Shown in pieces: positions 1-8,163 of a stretch of 48,131 nucleotides of DNA. This stretch comes from Betaproteobacteria bacterium (lineage in GTDB: Bacteria; Pseudomonadota; Gammaproteobacteria; Burkholderiales; Burkholderiaceae_E). The translations under genes were made by a program, and so were the position numbers. Under the pieces are notes generated by a model. The model saw only the letters and a list, made by a program, of their open reading frames with translations. It ran no database searches and had not been told where the DNA came from. The stretch covers positions 1-48,131 of the forward strand of contig VGHA01000016.1 of NCBI GenBank assembly GCA_016868375.1, written 5' to 3'. Position 1 is the first letter of the stretch. Every line of letters begins with the position of its first letter.

Positions 1-2
1 TG

Positions 3-473
3 CCCTATCACGACCCGGACGCGGCCAATCAGCAGATGACCTCGCTTAATTTCATCGACGCTACCGACAACGCGGTACGCGGTGCGGTGCAATACTTCAA
101 GAAGCAAGGACTGAAAGCGGGGCTGACCGGCTTCTGCATGGGCGGGGCGGTCACGATCATTGGGTCGGTACGCATCCCTGAACTTGATGCAGGCGTTTGT
201 TTTTACGGCATACCGCCGGCACAGGCTGCGGATCCGGCACAGGTGCGCATCCCGCTGCAGGGCCATTTTGCAAGCCGCGACGATTGGTGCACGCCGCAGG
301 CGGTGGAGGCGTTCGAGTCTGCTGTGAAAGCCGCTGGCAAGAGCGTTGAGTTCTACATGTACGAAGCCGATCACGGGTTCGTCAACGAGCAGCGCGACGC
401 GGTCCATGATGCCCCGAGCGCAACCCAGGCCTGGGAGCGCATGATGAGCTTCTGGAAGAAACATCTGGGCTGA
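3..473 (+). CDS. Dienelactone hydrolase family protein (C-terminal part)
   Basis: The reading frame is open from the left edge, so the start lies outside the window. The visible 156 residues carry the alpha/beta-hydrolase features of dienelactone hydrolases: the nucleophile elbow GFCMGG with a cysteine in the nucleophile position, an acid in the segment ASRDDWCTP, and the histidine in the segment ADHGF. Family members hydrolyse dienelactones or other small esters and lactones in the cytoplasm; the substrate here cannot be told. The visible part spans most of the fold, so perhaps 70-80 residues are missing. The next gene converges on it, with a hairpin between them. Confidence 0.85.
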   Translation, partial: PYHDPDAANQQMTSLNFIDATDNAVRGAVQYFKKQGLKAGLTGFCMGGAVTIIGSVRIPELDAGVCFYGIPPAQAADPAQVRIPLQGHFASRDDWCTPQAVEAFESAVKAAGKSVEFYMYEADHGFVNEQRDAVHDAPSATQAWERMMSFWKKHLG

Positions 474-488
474 TTGGCGCAGGCTTTA

Positions 489-517
489 GGCTCGGGGCTT
501 GGGTCAGGCCTCGAGCC
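489..517. terminator. Hairpin between convergent genes
   Basis: Bases 489-498 pair with 508-517 to form a ten-base-pair GC-rich stem with one G-T wobble and a nine-base loop. It lies between two genes transcribed towards each other, so it could terminate both. Neither side is followed by a clear run of T, so this is a structural guess. Confidence 0.4.
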
Positions 518-553
518 CGATGCGGCACAAGGCCATCGGTGGCAGACGGCCTG

Positions 554-1453
554 CTAGGCGCGACGATTACCGCCGGGCAACACCACCATCGCAATTGCAA
601 ACACCACGCAGGCCAGGGCGGCGCCATCCTGCCAGTGCAGCGGTTCGCCCAACGCGACAGAGCCCGATGCCAGGCCGATCACGGGAATCATCAATACCGA
701 CAGGCCGCTTGCCACCGGCGACAGCGTTGACGCCAGTTTGAACCACAACAGCTGCGCCACGCCGAACACCACAAAACTGTTGTAGAGCACGGCGAATACT
801 GCGGGCCAGCCAATGGTGTCGGGCTGCCAGCGGGGCAACTCGGTGATAAGTGCGATCGTGCCGCAGACCGCGAGCGCAAGCGCAACCGACCAGAAGGTGA
901 TCACCTTGATGGATGCCGGCAGCTTACGGCGGCGGGTCAGGTGCGTGCCATAGGCCCAGGCGATCGCGGCACACAGCATCAGGGCGGTTCCTTCGGGACT
1001 GCCGCTCAGGGCCGAAAACTCGCTTGCCATCAACAGCGCCACCCCACCCGCTGCCGCGACGACCCCCAACAGGAGACGGGCACCCGGTCGCTCGCCAAAG
1101 AGCAGCATGCCGAGCACCGCCGCCCAGATCGGCATGGTGTAGCCCAGAATGGCCGCCCGCCCGGACGACAGCAGCGCCACGCCATACATCACGCACACAT
1201 ACCAGATCACCAGATTAAAGAGCCCGATCAGCAGCAGTTCACCCCAATGCTCGCGGGCCACCCGGATCGGCTCACCGGCCGCGCGGATCATCCACCACAG
1301 CATCGGCAGCGCAAGCACCATGGTGAGCGAGCGAAAGGTCATGGGGGCAATCTGGCTCACGCCGGTTTTCATGATCGGCCAGTTGATGCCCCAAAGAACC
1401 GTGAGCAGCACCAGGCTACCGAGCTCTCGTCCGGACAAGCGCCCCGTGCTCAT
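554..1453 (-). CDS. EamA/DMT-family membrane transporter
   Basis: This 299-residue protein has about ten hydrophobic segments in two similar halves, as in the drug/metabolite transporter (EamA) superfamily of inner-membrane exporters. Typical signs are the early WGINWPIMK segment and alternating short polar loops. Substrates in this superfamily range from amino acids to drugs, and nothing here points to one. The frame is open upstream to 1534, but the extra 27 residues would run through the pyrF promoter and leader. I chose the ATG at 1453, preceded by GGGGGAAAG. It is divergent from pyrF with only 68 bases between the two starts. Confidence 0.85.
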   Translation of the reverse strand: MSTGRLSGRELGSLVLLTVLWGINWPIMKTGVSQIAPMTFRSLTMVLALPMLWWMIRAAGEPIRVAREHWGELLLIGLFNLVIWYVCVMYGVALLSSGRAAILGYTMPIWAAVLGMLLFGERPGARLLLGVVAAAGGVALLMASEFSALSGSPEGTALMLCAAIAWAYGTHLTRRRKLPASIKVITFWSVALALAVCGTIALITELPRWQPDTIGWPAVFAVLYNSFVVFGVAQLLWFKLASTLSPVASGLSVLMIPVIGLASGSVALGEPLHWQDGAALACVVFAIAMVVLPGGNRRA

Positions 1454-1479
1454 GCTTTCCCCCCGCCACGTGCAGGGAC

Positions 1480-1485
1480 TAGAAT
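1480..1485 (+). promoter_or_regulatory. Probable -10 element of pyrF
   Basis: TAGAAT lies 36 bases before the pyrF start codon. Similar TAGAAT boxes precede several other operons in the window. No good -35 box is visible at 16-18 bases upstream, only TTTCCC. Confidence 0.4.
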
Positions 1486-1521
1486 CGGTCTCAGAAAACT
1501 CTCCAGGAGACAGGCACCGCC

Positions 1522-2361
1522 ATGGATTTCTCATTGTCGCTCAGACAGGCCTGGTCGCGTGCCGATTCAATGCTTTGTGTCGGACTCGATCCGGATCCAG
1601 AACGGATTCCAGCCTCGATCGCAGGCGATCCGGACGCGCTCTTCATTTTTTGCCGCGACATCGTCGACGCCACCGCGGCACAGGTGTGTGCATTCAAACC
1701 GCAGATCGCCTACTTCTCGGCCGCCCGGGCCGAGCGGGCGCTTGAGCGCGTCATTGAGCATATCCATCGTCATCACCCGGGCATTCCCGTCATCCTCGAT
1801 GCCAAGCGCGGTGACATCGGATCAACCGCCGAGCGCTACGCCATCGAGGCCTTCGAGCGATACGGAGCCGATGCGGTCACGATCAACCCTTACATGGGCT
1901 TTGATTCCATCGAGCCCTGGCTTGCCTGGAAAGGTCGCGGGGTCATTCTGCTTTGCCGAACCTCGAATCCAGGCGGCAGCGATCTGCAGGCGCTCAATGT
2001 TGGCGGCGAAGCCCTGTACGAGCGCGTCGCAAGGCTCACGGCCGGTCCCTGGAACACGAACGGTCAGCTGGGACTGGTGCTGGGCGCCACATTCCCTGCC
2101 GAGCTGGCACGGGTCAGAGCGATCGCCGGCGATCTGCCAATGCTCGTGCCGGGCATCGGCGCGCAGGGCGGCGATGTGCCGGCCACCGTATCGGCCGGAC
2201 TGGCTAGCGATGGCTGGGGGATGATCATCAACTCGTCACGCGCCATCCTCTACGCAAGTCAAGGCACTGACTTCGCCGAGGCGGCCGCCGCAGTGGCGCA
2301 ACGCACCTGCGAAGAAATCCGGGCTGCGCGAACCGCTGCGTTGTCGGCGCGCGCTCTTTAG
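1522..2361 (+). CDS. pyrF: Orotidine 5'-phosphate decarboxylase
   Basis: PyrF converts orotidine monophosphate to UMP, the last step of de novo pyrimidine synthesis, in the cytoplasm. The 279-residue product fits the longer form of the enzyme common in betaproteobacteria. The active-site signature DAKRGDIG begins at residue 93, placing the catalytic lysine at 95 and a second aspartate at 98. The ATG is preceded by CCAGGAGACAGG, a good ribosome binding site. The gene ends 9 bases before the response regulator gene, so some read-through into it is likely, although the functions are unrelated. Confidence 0.96.
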   Translation: MDFSLSLRQAWSRADSMLCVGLDPDPERIPASIAGDPDALFIFCRDIVDATAAQVCAFKPQIAYFSAARAERALERVIEHIHRHHPGIPVILDAKRGDIGSTAERYAIEAFERYGADAVTINPYMGFDSIEPWLAWKGRGVILLCRTSNPGGSDLQALNVGGEALYERVARLTAGPWNTNGQLGLVLGATFPAELARVRAIAGDLPMLVPGIGAQGGDVPATVSAGLASDGWGMIINSSRAILYASQGTDFAEAAAAVAQRTCEEIRAARTAALSARAL

Positions 2362-2370
2362 GGGGGCATC

Positions 2371-3054
2371 TTGAGGGTCCTGCTCGCGGAAGACGACCGG
2401 ACGCTCGCCGATGGCCTGTGCCGGGCGCTTCGATCAAGCGGCAACGCAGTCGACCATGTCGAGGACGGCCAGTCTGCCGATACGGCTCTCACGGCTCAGC
2501 CTTACGATCTGGTCATTCTTGACCTGGGGCTGCCGCGACTTGCCGGCCTTGAAGTGCTCAAAAGACTGCGTGGGCGAGGCACAGGCACGCCCGTGTTGAT
2601 TCTCACGGCAGCCGACTCGGTCGAGCAGCGCGTGCGCGGGCTCGATCTGGGTGCCGATGACTTCATGGCCAAGCCCTTTGCCCTGAGCGAACTCGAAGCT
2701 CGCATTCGGGCATTGGTCCGCCGTGGCATGGGTGCATCCAGCACGTCGTTGAAGCTCGGCATGCTGAGCTATGACCAGGTGGGGCGGCAGGCGTGGGTCG
2801 CCGAGCAGGCAATCGAACTGTCTGCGAGAGAGCTTGCATTGCTCGAAATTCTGCTGCAGCGAAATGGCCGCCTGGTCAACAAAGAGCAGATCGTCGAACA
2901 CCTGTGCGGCTGGGGTGAGGAGGTCAGCCACAACGCCATCGAAGTGTACGTGCACCGCCTGCGCAAAAAGCTGGAGGGTGGCGATGTGCGGATTGCCACC
3001 GTTCGCGGTCTGGGCTACAGCTTGCAACGACACACCGAGGCTGATACGCGCTGA
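2371..3054 (+). CDS. OmpR-family response regulator (QseB/TctD-like)
   Basis: A 227-residue two-component response regulator. The receiver domain (residues 1-115) has acidic residues D8 and D9, the phosphoacceptor D51 in VILDLGLP, T79 and K101. The second half is a winged-helix DNA-binding domain of OmpR type, ending with the segment VYVHRLRKKLEGG and the wing TVRGLGYSL. The start is a TTG after GGGGGGCATC. Its stop overlaps the start of the kinase gene by one base (TGATG), so the two are translationally coupled and form a cognate pair. The sequence does not reveal what the pair controls. Confidence 0.93.
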   Translation: MRVLLAEDDRTLADGLCRALRSSGNAVDHVEDGQSADTALTAQPYDLVILDLGLPRLAGLEVLKRLRGRGTGTPVLILTAADSVEQRVRGLDLGADDFMAKPFALSELEARIRALVRRGMGASSTSLKLGMLSYDQVGRQAWVAEQAIELSARELALLEILLQRNGRLVNKEQIVEHLCGWGEEVSHNAIEVYVHRLRKKLEGGDVRIATVRGLGYSLQRHTEADTR

Positions 3055-4616
3055 TGCCAGAGTCCGCCCCACGCTCTCCATCCGTCCTCAGCGATCTGGT
3101 TGCCACCCGGGAGAGTCCGCCGCCTGAGGCGCAGGCCTCCGGCAAAAGGCAGTCTCGTCGCGCAGCAACGCGGCGTCGCGCGCACCCGTTATTTCCAAGC
3201 GAGCAACGCTCCCTCTACGGCGAAATCCTTGACTGGATGTTCGCCCCGCTGATGCTGTTGTGGCCGCTGTCGGTTGCCATCACCTTTGTGGTGGCGCGGT
3301 CGCTGACCGACGCTCCGTTTGATCGCGCGCTGATCGATCGGGCTGAGGTTCTGCGGGAACAGGTGTCGGCCATCGAGAGCGATCCTCGGGTGCCGTTGAC
3401 GCCAATGCTGGACCGGCTGGCAAGGCTGCAGGACGGATCCCTGTTGCGACTGCAGATGACGGGGGCTGATGGACGTCTGATTGCCGGTGATCTCACCTTG
3501 CCGAGGCCAGGGCTCTACGACTTCCCGGCGCCGGATCGAATCCGTCTTCGAAATGTGTTTGAAAATGGCGTTGAGTGGCGCATTGCCTACACCTGGACAA
3601 GCCGGGCGGACGTGATCGAAGCCGAACCGATTCTGATTCAGGTGGCCGATACCTTTGATAACCGCGACCAGCTCGCAAGCGAAATCATCCGGGGCGTGCT
3701 GTTCCCCCAGTTCATGATCCTGCCGCTCGCGCTGTTACTGGTCTGGTTCGGCCTGAGCCGAGGCCTTGCGCCCATGAAGCTGCTGCAGAGCAAAATTCAG
3801 ACGCGCCGACCCGATGACCTCTCGCCCATCGATCCGAAAGAGGCGCCTGAAGAGCTCACGCCGCTGGTGCTTGCGTTCAACGATCTGCTCGCCCGTCAGG
3901 CCAGTACGCTTCAGGCGCAGAGGCGCTTCATTGCCGATGCCGCACACCAGCTGAAAACACCGCTCGCAGGGCTTCGCACCCAGTCGGAACTGGCGATTCG
4001 CGAAACCGACCCGAACGAACTGCGGCACACACTCGAAAAGATCGCCGCCAGCGCAGAGCGCAGTGCACACACGGTGAGCCAGCTGCTCGCGCTGGCCCGT
4101 ACCGAGAACCTGCGCCATTCGGTCACGATGGACGAGCTGGATCTGGCGCCGCTTGTTCGAGCCGTGATTGCCGACCACTTCAGCGCAGCGCTCAACAAAT
4201 CGATCGATCTCGGATTCGAAGGTGACGATGTACCTGCTCCGATCGCCGGACACCCCATCCTGCTTCGCGAGATGATCGGCAATCTCATCGATAACGCGAT
4301 TCGCTATACACCCGCCGGGGGCGTTGTCACGGCGCGCGTCAGCTCGAACGCGTCGCAGGTCGTGCTTGACATCGAAGACGACGGCATTGGGATCACACGG
4401 GCAGACAGAAGCCTGGTATTCGAGCGTTTCTTCAGGGTACTGGGGGCCGGCGCCGACGGCAGCGGCCTGGGTCTGTCCATCGTTCGCGAGATCGCCGGGC
4501 AGCATTCAGCGATGATCGATATCTCAGATGGCTTGATATGGCCAACATCGCGGGGGGCGGGAACCGGCACACGGTTCACCGTGCGCTTCCCCAAGTTCAA
4601 CGACGAAGGTCTGTAA
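3054..4616 (+). CDS. Sensor histidine kinase (TctE/QseC-like)
   Basis: A 520-residue inner-membrane histidine kinase. After an unusually long, basic, probably disordered cytoplasmic stretch (about 55 residues) there is a membrane helix near residues 60-85, a periplasmic sensor region of the TctE type, and a second helix near 222-242. The H box RFIADAAHQLKTPL contains the phosphoacceptor His298. The N box (NLIDNAIRYTP) and glycine boxes (DDGIGI and GSGLGLSIV) form the ATP-binding domain. It should phosphorylate the regulator encoded just upstream. TctE homologues sense tricarboxylates, but no transporter genes lie here, so the signal is unknown. Confidence 0.93.
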   Translation: MPESAPRSPSVLSDLVATRESPPPEAQASGKRQSRRAATRRRAHPLFPSEQRSLYGEILDWMFAPLMLLWPLSVAITFVVARSLTDAPFDRALIDRAEVLREQVSAIESDPRVPLTPMLDRLARLQDGSLLRLQMTGADGRLIAGDLTLPRPGLYDFPAPDRIRLRNVFENGVEWRIAYTWTSRADVIEAEPILIQVADTFDNRDQLASEIIRGVLFPQFMILPLALLLVWFGLSRGLAPMKLLQSKIQTRRPDDLSPIDPKEAPEELTPLVLAFNDLLARQASTLQAQRRFIADAAHQLKTPLAGLRTQSELAIRETDPNELRHTLEKIAASAERSAHTVSQLLALARTENLRHSVTMDELDLAPLVRAVIADHFSAALNKSIDLGFEGDDVPAPIAGHPILLREMIGNLIDNAIRYTPAGGVVTARVSSNASQVVLDIEDDGIGITRADRSLVFERFFRVLGAGADGSGLGLSIVREIAGQHSAMIDISDGLIWPTSRGAGTGTRFTVRFPKFNDEGL

Positions 4617-4635
4617 CACGACGGAGCAGGTAAAG

Positions 4636-5805
4636 ATGTTCAAGGTCACCGCCGAACAACAGGCGATCATTGATGGTGTAACAGCGGTCTGTACCGGCTT
4701 CGGTGATGACTACTGGGCTGACTGCGATCGGGAGGCCCGCTTTCCGCGCGAGTTTCATCGTGCAATCGCTGATGCGGGCTGGCTCGGCGTGACCATGCCA
4801 GAGGCGTACGGCGGCGCGGGCCTGGGCATCAAGGAAGCTTCGCTGGTCATGCATACCGTGGCCCAGCATGGCGGTGCGATGGCCGCGGCGTCTTCGATCC
4901 ACATGAACATGTTCGGGCCGCACCCCATGGTCGTTCACGGCACGCCGGACCAAAAAACGCGATGGATTCCGCAGCTCGTCGCGGGTACTGATCAAGTGTG
5001 TTTCGGAGTCACCGAACCGGATGCAGGACTGGACACCACCAGCATCCGAACGGTTGCGAAACGGGTGGACGGTGGCTGGCGGGTCTCCGGCCGAAAAATG
5101 TGGACCTCGACAGCACAAGTGGCCAACAAAATTCTGCTGCTCGCGCGAACTTCGCCGAAACCTGCCAAGGGCGAAGGCAAACCAACCGATGGCATGACGC
5201 TTTTCTATACCGACATGGATCGTTCGAAGATCGAGGTCCGGCGAATTGCCAAACATGGGCGCGCAGCAGTCGACTCGAATACGGTGTTCATTGATGAGCT
5301 GTTCATTCCTGATCAGGACCTGATCGGTGATGAGGGTCGTGGTTTTTACTATCTGCTTGACGGACTGAACCCGGAACGCATCCTGATCGCGGTGGAAGCC
5401 ATCGGAATCGGCCTGGACGCGTTGAGGCGCGCCGCCCGGTATGCGCGTGAGCGCGTGGTGTTCGGGCGACCCATCGGACGCAATCAGGGCATCCAGCACC
5501 CGCTCGCCGAGTGCTGGGTCAATCTCGAGGCAGCCTTGTTGCTTGCCGAGCGGGCGGCCGACCTCTATGACGCGGGCCAGCCCTGCGGGCCCGAGGCCAA
5601 CGGTGCCAAGCTTCTAGGCTCACGGGCGGGGTATGAGGCCTGCCAGCGCGCCGTACTGACTCACGGCGGAATGGGTTATGCGAAAGAATTTCATGTTGAA
5701 CGGCTCCTTCGTGAAGTCCTGATCACCCGCATTGCACCGGTCACCGATCAGTTGATCCTGTCGTTCATCGCCGAAAAGGTGCTTGACCTGCCCAAGTCGT
5801 ACTAG
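4636..5805 (+). CDS. Acyl-CoA dehydrogenase
   Basis: A 389-residue flavoprotein of the acyl-CoA dehydrogenase family, which introduces a trans-2,3 double bond into acyl-CoA thioesters and passes electrons to electron-transfer flavoprotein. The N-terminal helical domain, the middle beta domain (FGVTEPDAGLDTT, then the WTSTAQVAN segment) and the C-terminal helical domain (GMGYAKEFHVERLLRE) are all present, and the length is normal. The sequence does not fix the chain length or branching of the substrate. It begins 19 bases after the kinase gene on the same strand. There are no beta-oxidation neighbours. Confidence 0.92.
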   Translation: MFKVTAEQQAIIDGVTAVCTGFGDDYWADCDREARFPREFHRAIADAGWLGVTMPEAYGGAGLGIKEASLVMHTVAQHGGAMAAASSIHMNMFGPHPMVVHGTPDQKTRWIPQLVAGTDQVCFGVTEPDAGLDTTSIRTVAKRVDGGWRVSGRKMWTSTAQVANKILLLARTSPKPAKGEGKPTDGMTLFYTDMDRSKIEVRRIAKHGRAAVDSNTVFIDELFIPDQDLIGDEGRGFYYLLDGLNPERILIAVEAIGIGLDALRRAARYARERVVFGRPIGRNQGIQHPLAECWVNLEAALLLAERAADLYDAGQPCGPEANGAKLLGSRAGYEACQRAVLTHGGMGYAKEFHVERLLREVLITRIAPVTDQLILSFIAEKVLDLPKSY

Positions 5806-5938
5806 GCGCTGCGCGACACACCGGCCTTTCAGCGGAAACTCTGCTGCGACCGTGAATGACGTTGCCATCGGGCAAACGCGCAGGACCCATCCTGCGTTCA
5901 CATCACTCTGTTCATTTCCGACGCGAACGGAGGACGTC

Positions 5939-6319
5939 ATGAACAGCCGATTGATATCAGCGGTCACGGCGGTTGCTGCGCTGATTGTTGCCGTCCCGGC
6001 GCAGACCGCGGAGCCGGCCAGGCTGGCGCAGGCGCAGAAGCCTGTGCAGCCGATCCCGGAGGAGCCGATTTACGCCAGCCACATGATGACGGAGCAGGAG
6101 CGCGATGAGCATCGCGCGCGCCTTCGCGCCGCTACGACCGAGCAGGAACGCGACCAAATTCGGCGCGCGCATCATGACCAGATGCGGGCTCGCGCGAAGG
6201 CGCGCGGCATGACGCTGCCCGACGAACCCCCGTTGCGCGGCCAGGGGCTTAGGCCGAGGCCGGGCCCAGGGTTGGGAACAGGGCCAGGTTCAGGCGCGGC
6301 ACCGGGCGGCGGCCGCTAG
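5939..6319 (+). CDS. Small secreted protein of unknown function, charged middle and Pro/Gly-rich tail
   Basis: A 126-residue protein. The chosen ATG follows a good site, CGGAGGACGTC; the frame is open upstream but that part looks non-coding. Residues 1-24 form a typical signal peptide. The middle carries two TEQERD repeats and a run rich in Arg, Glu and His, followed by the segment RARAKARGMTLPDEPP. The last 30 residues are almost entirely Pro, Gly, Arg and Ala. I recall similar short periplasmic proteins of unknown role from betaproteobacteria, but no function can be assigned. Confidence 0.75.
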   Translation: MNSRLISAVTAVAALIVAVPAQTAEPARLAQAQKPVQPIPEEPIYASHMMTEQERDEHRARLRAATTEQERDQIRRAHHDQMRARAKARGMTLPDEPPLRGQGLRPRPGPGLGTGPGSGAAPGGGR

Positions 6320-6330
6320 AGACCGGGTTT

Positions 6331-6360
6331 TTGACAAGCTCATTCAGAGCCCGATAAACT
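6331..6360 (+). promoter_or_regulatory. Sigma-70 promoter of tRNA-Met
   Basis: A perfect -35 box TTGACA (6331-6336) and the -10 box TAAACT (6355-6360) are separated by 18 bases. The tRNA begins 10 bases further on, the expected spacing for a short-leader tRNA transcript. Confidence 0.75.
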
Positions 6361-6369
6361 TTCGGGTTC

Positions 6370-6435
<66 letters not shown>

Positions 6436-6446
<11 letters not shown>

Positions 6447-6714
6447 CCTTTCCCAGTACAGCGCTTACAACAAAGCGCTTTCGAACGGCGTGAGACATCC
6501 CCGCGTCATCGTCGACCTGATCCTCGCGCTGGCCGTGTTGGTCGCGGTGCTAGTCCCCATCGCCCAGGTTGTGGCCGAATTCCACGTCGACCAGACCGAG
6601 CGACAGTTCTCAAAGCGATACACCGAGGTATGCAACGTTGAGGGCAACCTCTGCGTCATTGCCTCAGGCACCAGCAAAAGCCAGCCGTTCGGGCGCCTGC
6701 TGCCGGGCCAGTAA
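6436..6714 (+). CDS. Doubtful small membrane protein ORF
   Basis: A 92-codon frame whose first ATG lies inside the 3' end of tRNA-Met, so a real gene would more likely use the GTG at 6490. From there the product would have one strong hydrophobic helix (DLILALAVLVAVLVPIAQVV) and a short polar tail with two cysteines (VCNVEGNLC). There is no convincing ribosome binding site and I recognise no family. It is the only candidate in the 336 bases between the tRNA and the next gene, and it may be real or chance. Confidence 0.35.
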
Positions 6715-6782
6715 CACTCGCCGCTTGCGGGCCACGCCGCGCAGGCCCGATCGCGCACAGCCACCAGCCACTCTGATCGCGC

Positions 6783-7838
6783 ATGGACTCAGTCACCCAA
6801 TTCACGCTCGGCGCTGCGGTAAGCGTTGCAGTGATGCGCCGACGCATGCCCGTCTGGCAGTCCGCGCTCTGGGGTGGGCTTTGTGGCACGCTGCCTGATC
6901 TGGATGCGCTGATTGACCACGGCAACGCGCTCAGCAACATGCTGCTGCATCGCGCGCATTCCCATGCCCTGATCTGGCAGACGGCGGCCACGCCAGCGAT
7001 TGCCGGCGCCTTCATGTTGATACACCGGGTACGGCGAACGCATCCACACACCTTGGATCCCGCTCGCGCCGCGCCGCAATGGGGTCACTGGTGCCTGATG
7101 GTGTGGCTGGTGCTGATCACCCACGCGCTGCTCGATGGCATGACCATTTACGGGACCCAGCTCGCGCGCCCGCTTTCCGACAGCGCCTATGGGCTTGGCA
7201 GCATTTTCATCATTGATCCGCTGTACACCCTGCCGCTTCTGGCAGGCGTATTGATATCCAGCCTGTCCCGATCGCCACAGGGGCTTCGCTCGAATACCGT
7301 TGGCCTCATCCTGTCATCGCTGTATCTCGCCTGGAGCGCAGCCGCCCAGCTGTACGTCGCACAGCAGGTTGACGCAGGCCTGGCTGCCAATGGCGCGCGC
7401 CCACCTCGCAGCCACATGCTGGTAACCCCCACGCCATTTAACACCGTGCTCTGGCGTGTCGTTGTCATGCGTGACGATCGCTACGAGGAAGGCTTTTATT
7501 CTCTGTTCGACGGCAGGCGCCCGGTCAGGTTCAGCAGTTACCCGATCGACCCTGCATTGCGGTCTGAAGCCATGGGGCTTGCCTCGGTCAAGGCGCTCAA
7601 TACCTTCAGCGACGGCTTTACCCGCATCGACGAGCATTCGGGTGGTCTCAGAATCACCGATCTGCGAATGGGGCAGGAACCCGCTTACGTGTTTTCCTTC
7701 GTCGTTGCGCAGCGCGGCTCAGCACTTGCCGAGACCCCACCGCGCGCGGTCGGCGGGCGGGGTAACGTTTCCATTACCCAGGCGCTTGGCTGGCTGTGGC
7801 GCCGCGCCGCGGGCGCCGATATCGATCCGCCGCGCTGA
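6783..7838 (+). CDS. YdjM/YbcI-like membrane-bound metal-dependent hydrolase
   Basis: A 351-residue inner-membrane protein of the DUF457 / YdjM family, annotated as putative metal-dependent hydrolases. The N-terminal signature is present: MDSVTQFTLGAAV, then TLPDLDALID and the histidine-rich RAHSHALIW, with another HALLDGMTIYGTQ segment near residue 120. Together these place conserved His and Asp residues at the membrane face. Three or four hydrophobic helices occupy residues 90-200, followed by a soluble domain of about 150 residues. The physiological substrate of the family is unknown. A strong hairpin follows the stop codon, so it is probably transcribed alone. Confidence 0.85.
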   Translation: MDSVTQFTLGAAVSVAVMRRRMPVWQSALWGGLCGTLPDLDALIDHGNALSNMLLHRAHSHALIWQTAATPAIAGAFMLIHRVRRTHPHTLDPARAAPQWGHWCLMVWLVLITHALLDGMTIYGTQLARPLSDSAYGLGSIFIIDPLYTLPLLAGVLISSLSRSPQGLRSNTVGLILSSLYLAWSAAAQLYVAQQVDAGLAANGARPPRSHMLVTPTPFNTVLWRVVVMRDDRYEEGFYSLFDGRRPVRFSSYPIDPALRSEAMGLASVKALNTFSDGFTRIDEHSGGLRITDLRMGQEPAYVFSFVVAQRGSALAETPPRAVGGRGNVSITQALGWLWRRAAGADIDPPR

Positions 7839-7848
7839 CATCGCCCGA

Positions 7849-7870
7849 GCGCCCGATTAAGATCGGGCGC
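7849..7870 (+). terminator. Strong hairpin after the YdjM-like gene
   Basis: GCGCCCGAT (7849-7857) and ATCGGGCGC (7862-7870) form a perfect nine-base-pair stem around a TAAG tetraloop, 11 bases after the stop codon. The following bases are only moderately T-rich, so termination may be imperfect. Confidence 0.6.
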
Positions 7871-7985
7871 CTCGGTTGCGTTCGCCACCCAGGAACCCGT
7901 GGGTGTCGAGGGGGTACCGACCGCCTGGAAATCACTGCTTCTTTTCATCGCCTTGACATGCGCGCCGGCCACCGCCGCTGGTGCT

Positions 7986-8116
7986 TCACGGCTCGAGCTC
8001 GCCCAGGTCACCAAATAGGCTGAATTTTCGGATGGGGTGTTCAACGTCGTGTCCGGATGTCCAACGCGCTGAAGGCCGGCACGGTTTGGGTGAACACCTA
8101 TCGCGCAGTCGCCTAC
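7986..8116 (+). pseudogene. Remnant of an aldehyde dehydrogenase gene
   Basis: Two adjoining scraps read as aldehyde dehydrogenase in different frames. Bases 7986-8057 read SRLELAQVTK, a TAG stop, then AEFSDGVFNVVSG, matching the conserved segment around AGFPDGVFNVVSG in the NAD-binding half. From 8054 another frame reads RMSNALKAGTVWVNTYRA, matching the region near the C-terminus that lies more than 200 residues further on in intact enzymes. The two are joined by an internal deletion and followed by unrelated sequence. This is the only recognisable content between the YdjM-like gene and the HlyD-like gene. Confidence 0.75.
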
Positions 8117-8163
8117 GCGATAAAATTTCCCGGTCGGAAAACATTAGATCAACACCTGGATCT

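Noticed and set aside
941..2224. Long plus-strand frame (427 codons) across the exporter and pyrF
   Set aside because: It is antisense to the DMT exporter and out of frame with pyrF; the translation is Arg/His/Pro-rich without any family signature, as expected for shadow frames in GC-rich DNA.
4597..5499. Minus-strand frame of 300 codons opposite the acyl-CoA dehydrogenase
   Set aside because: His/Arg-rich low-quality translation opposite a well-conserved gene.
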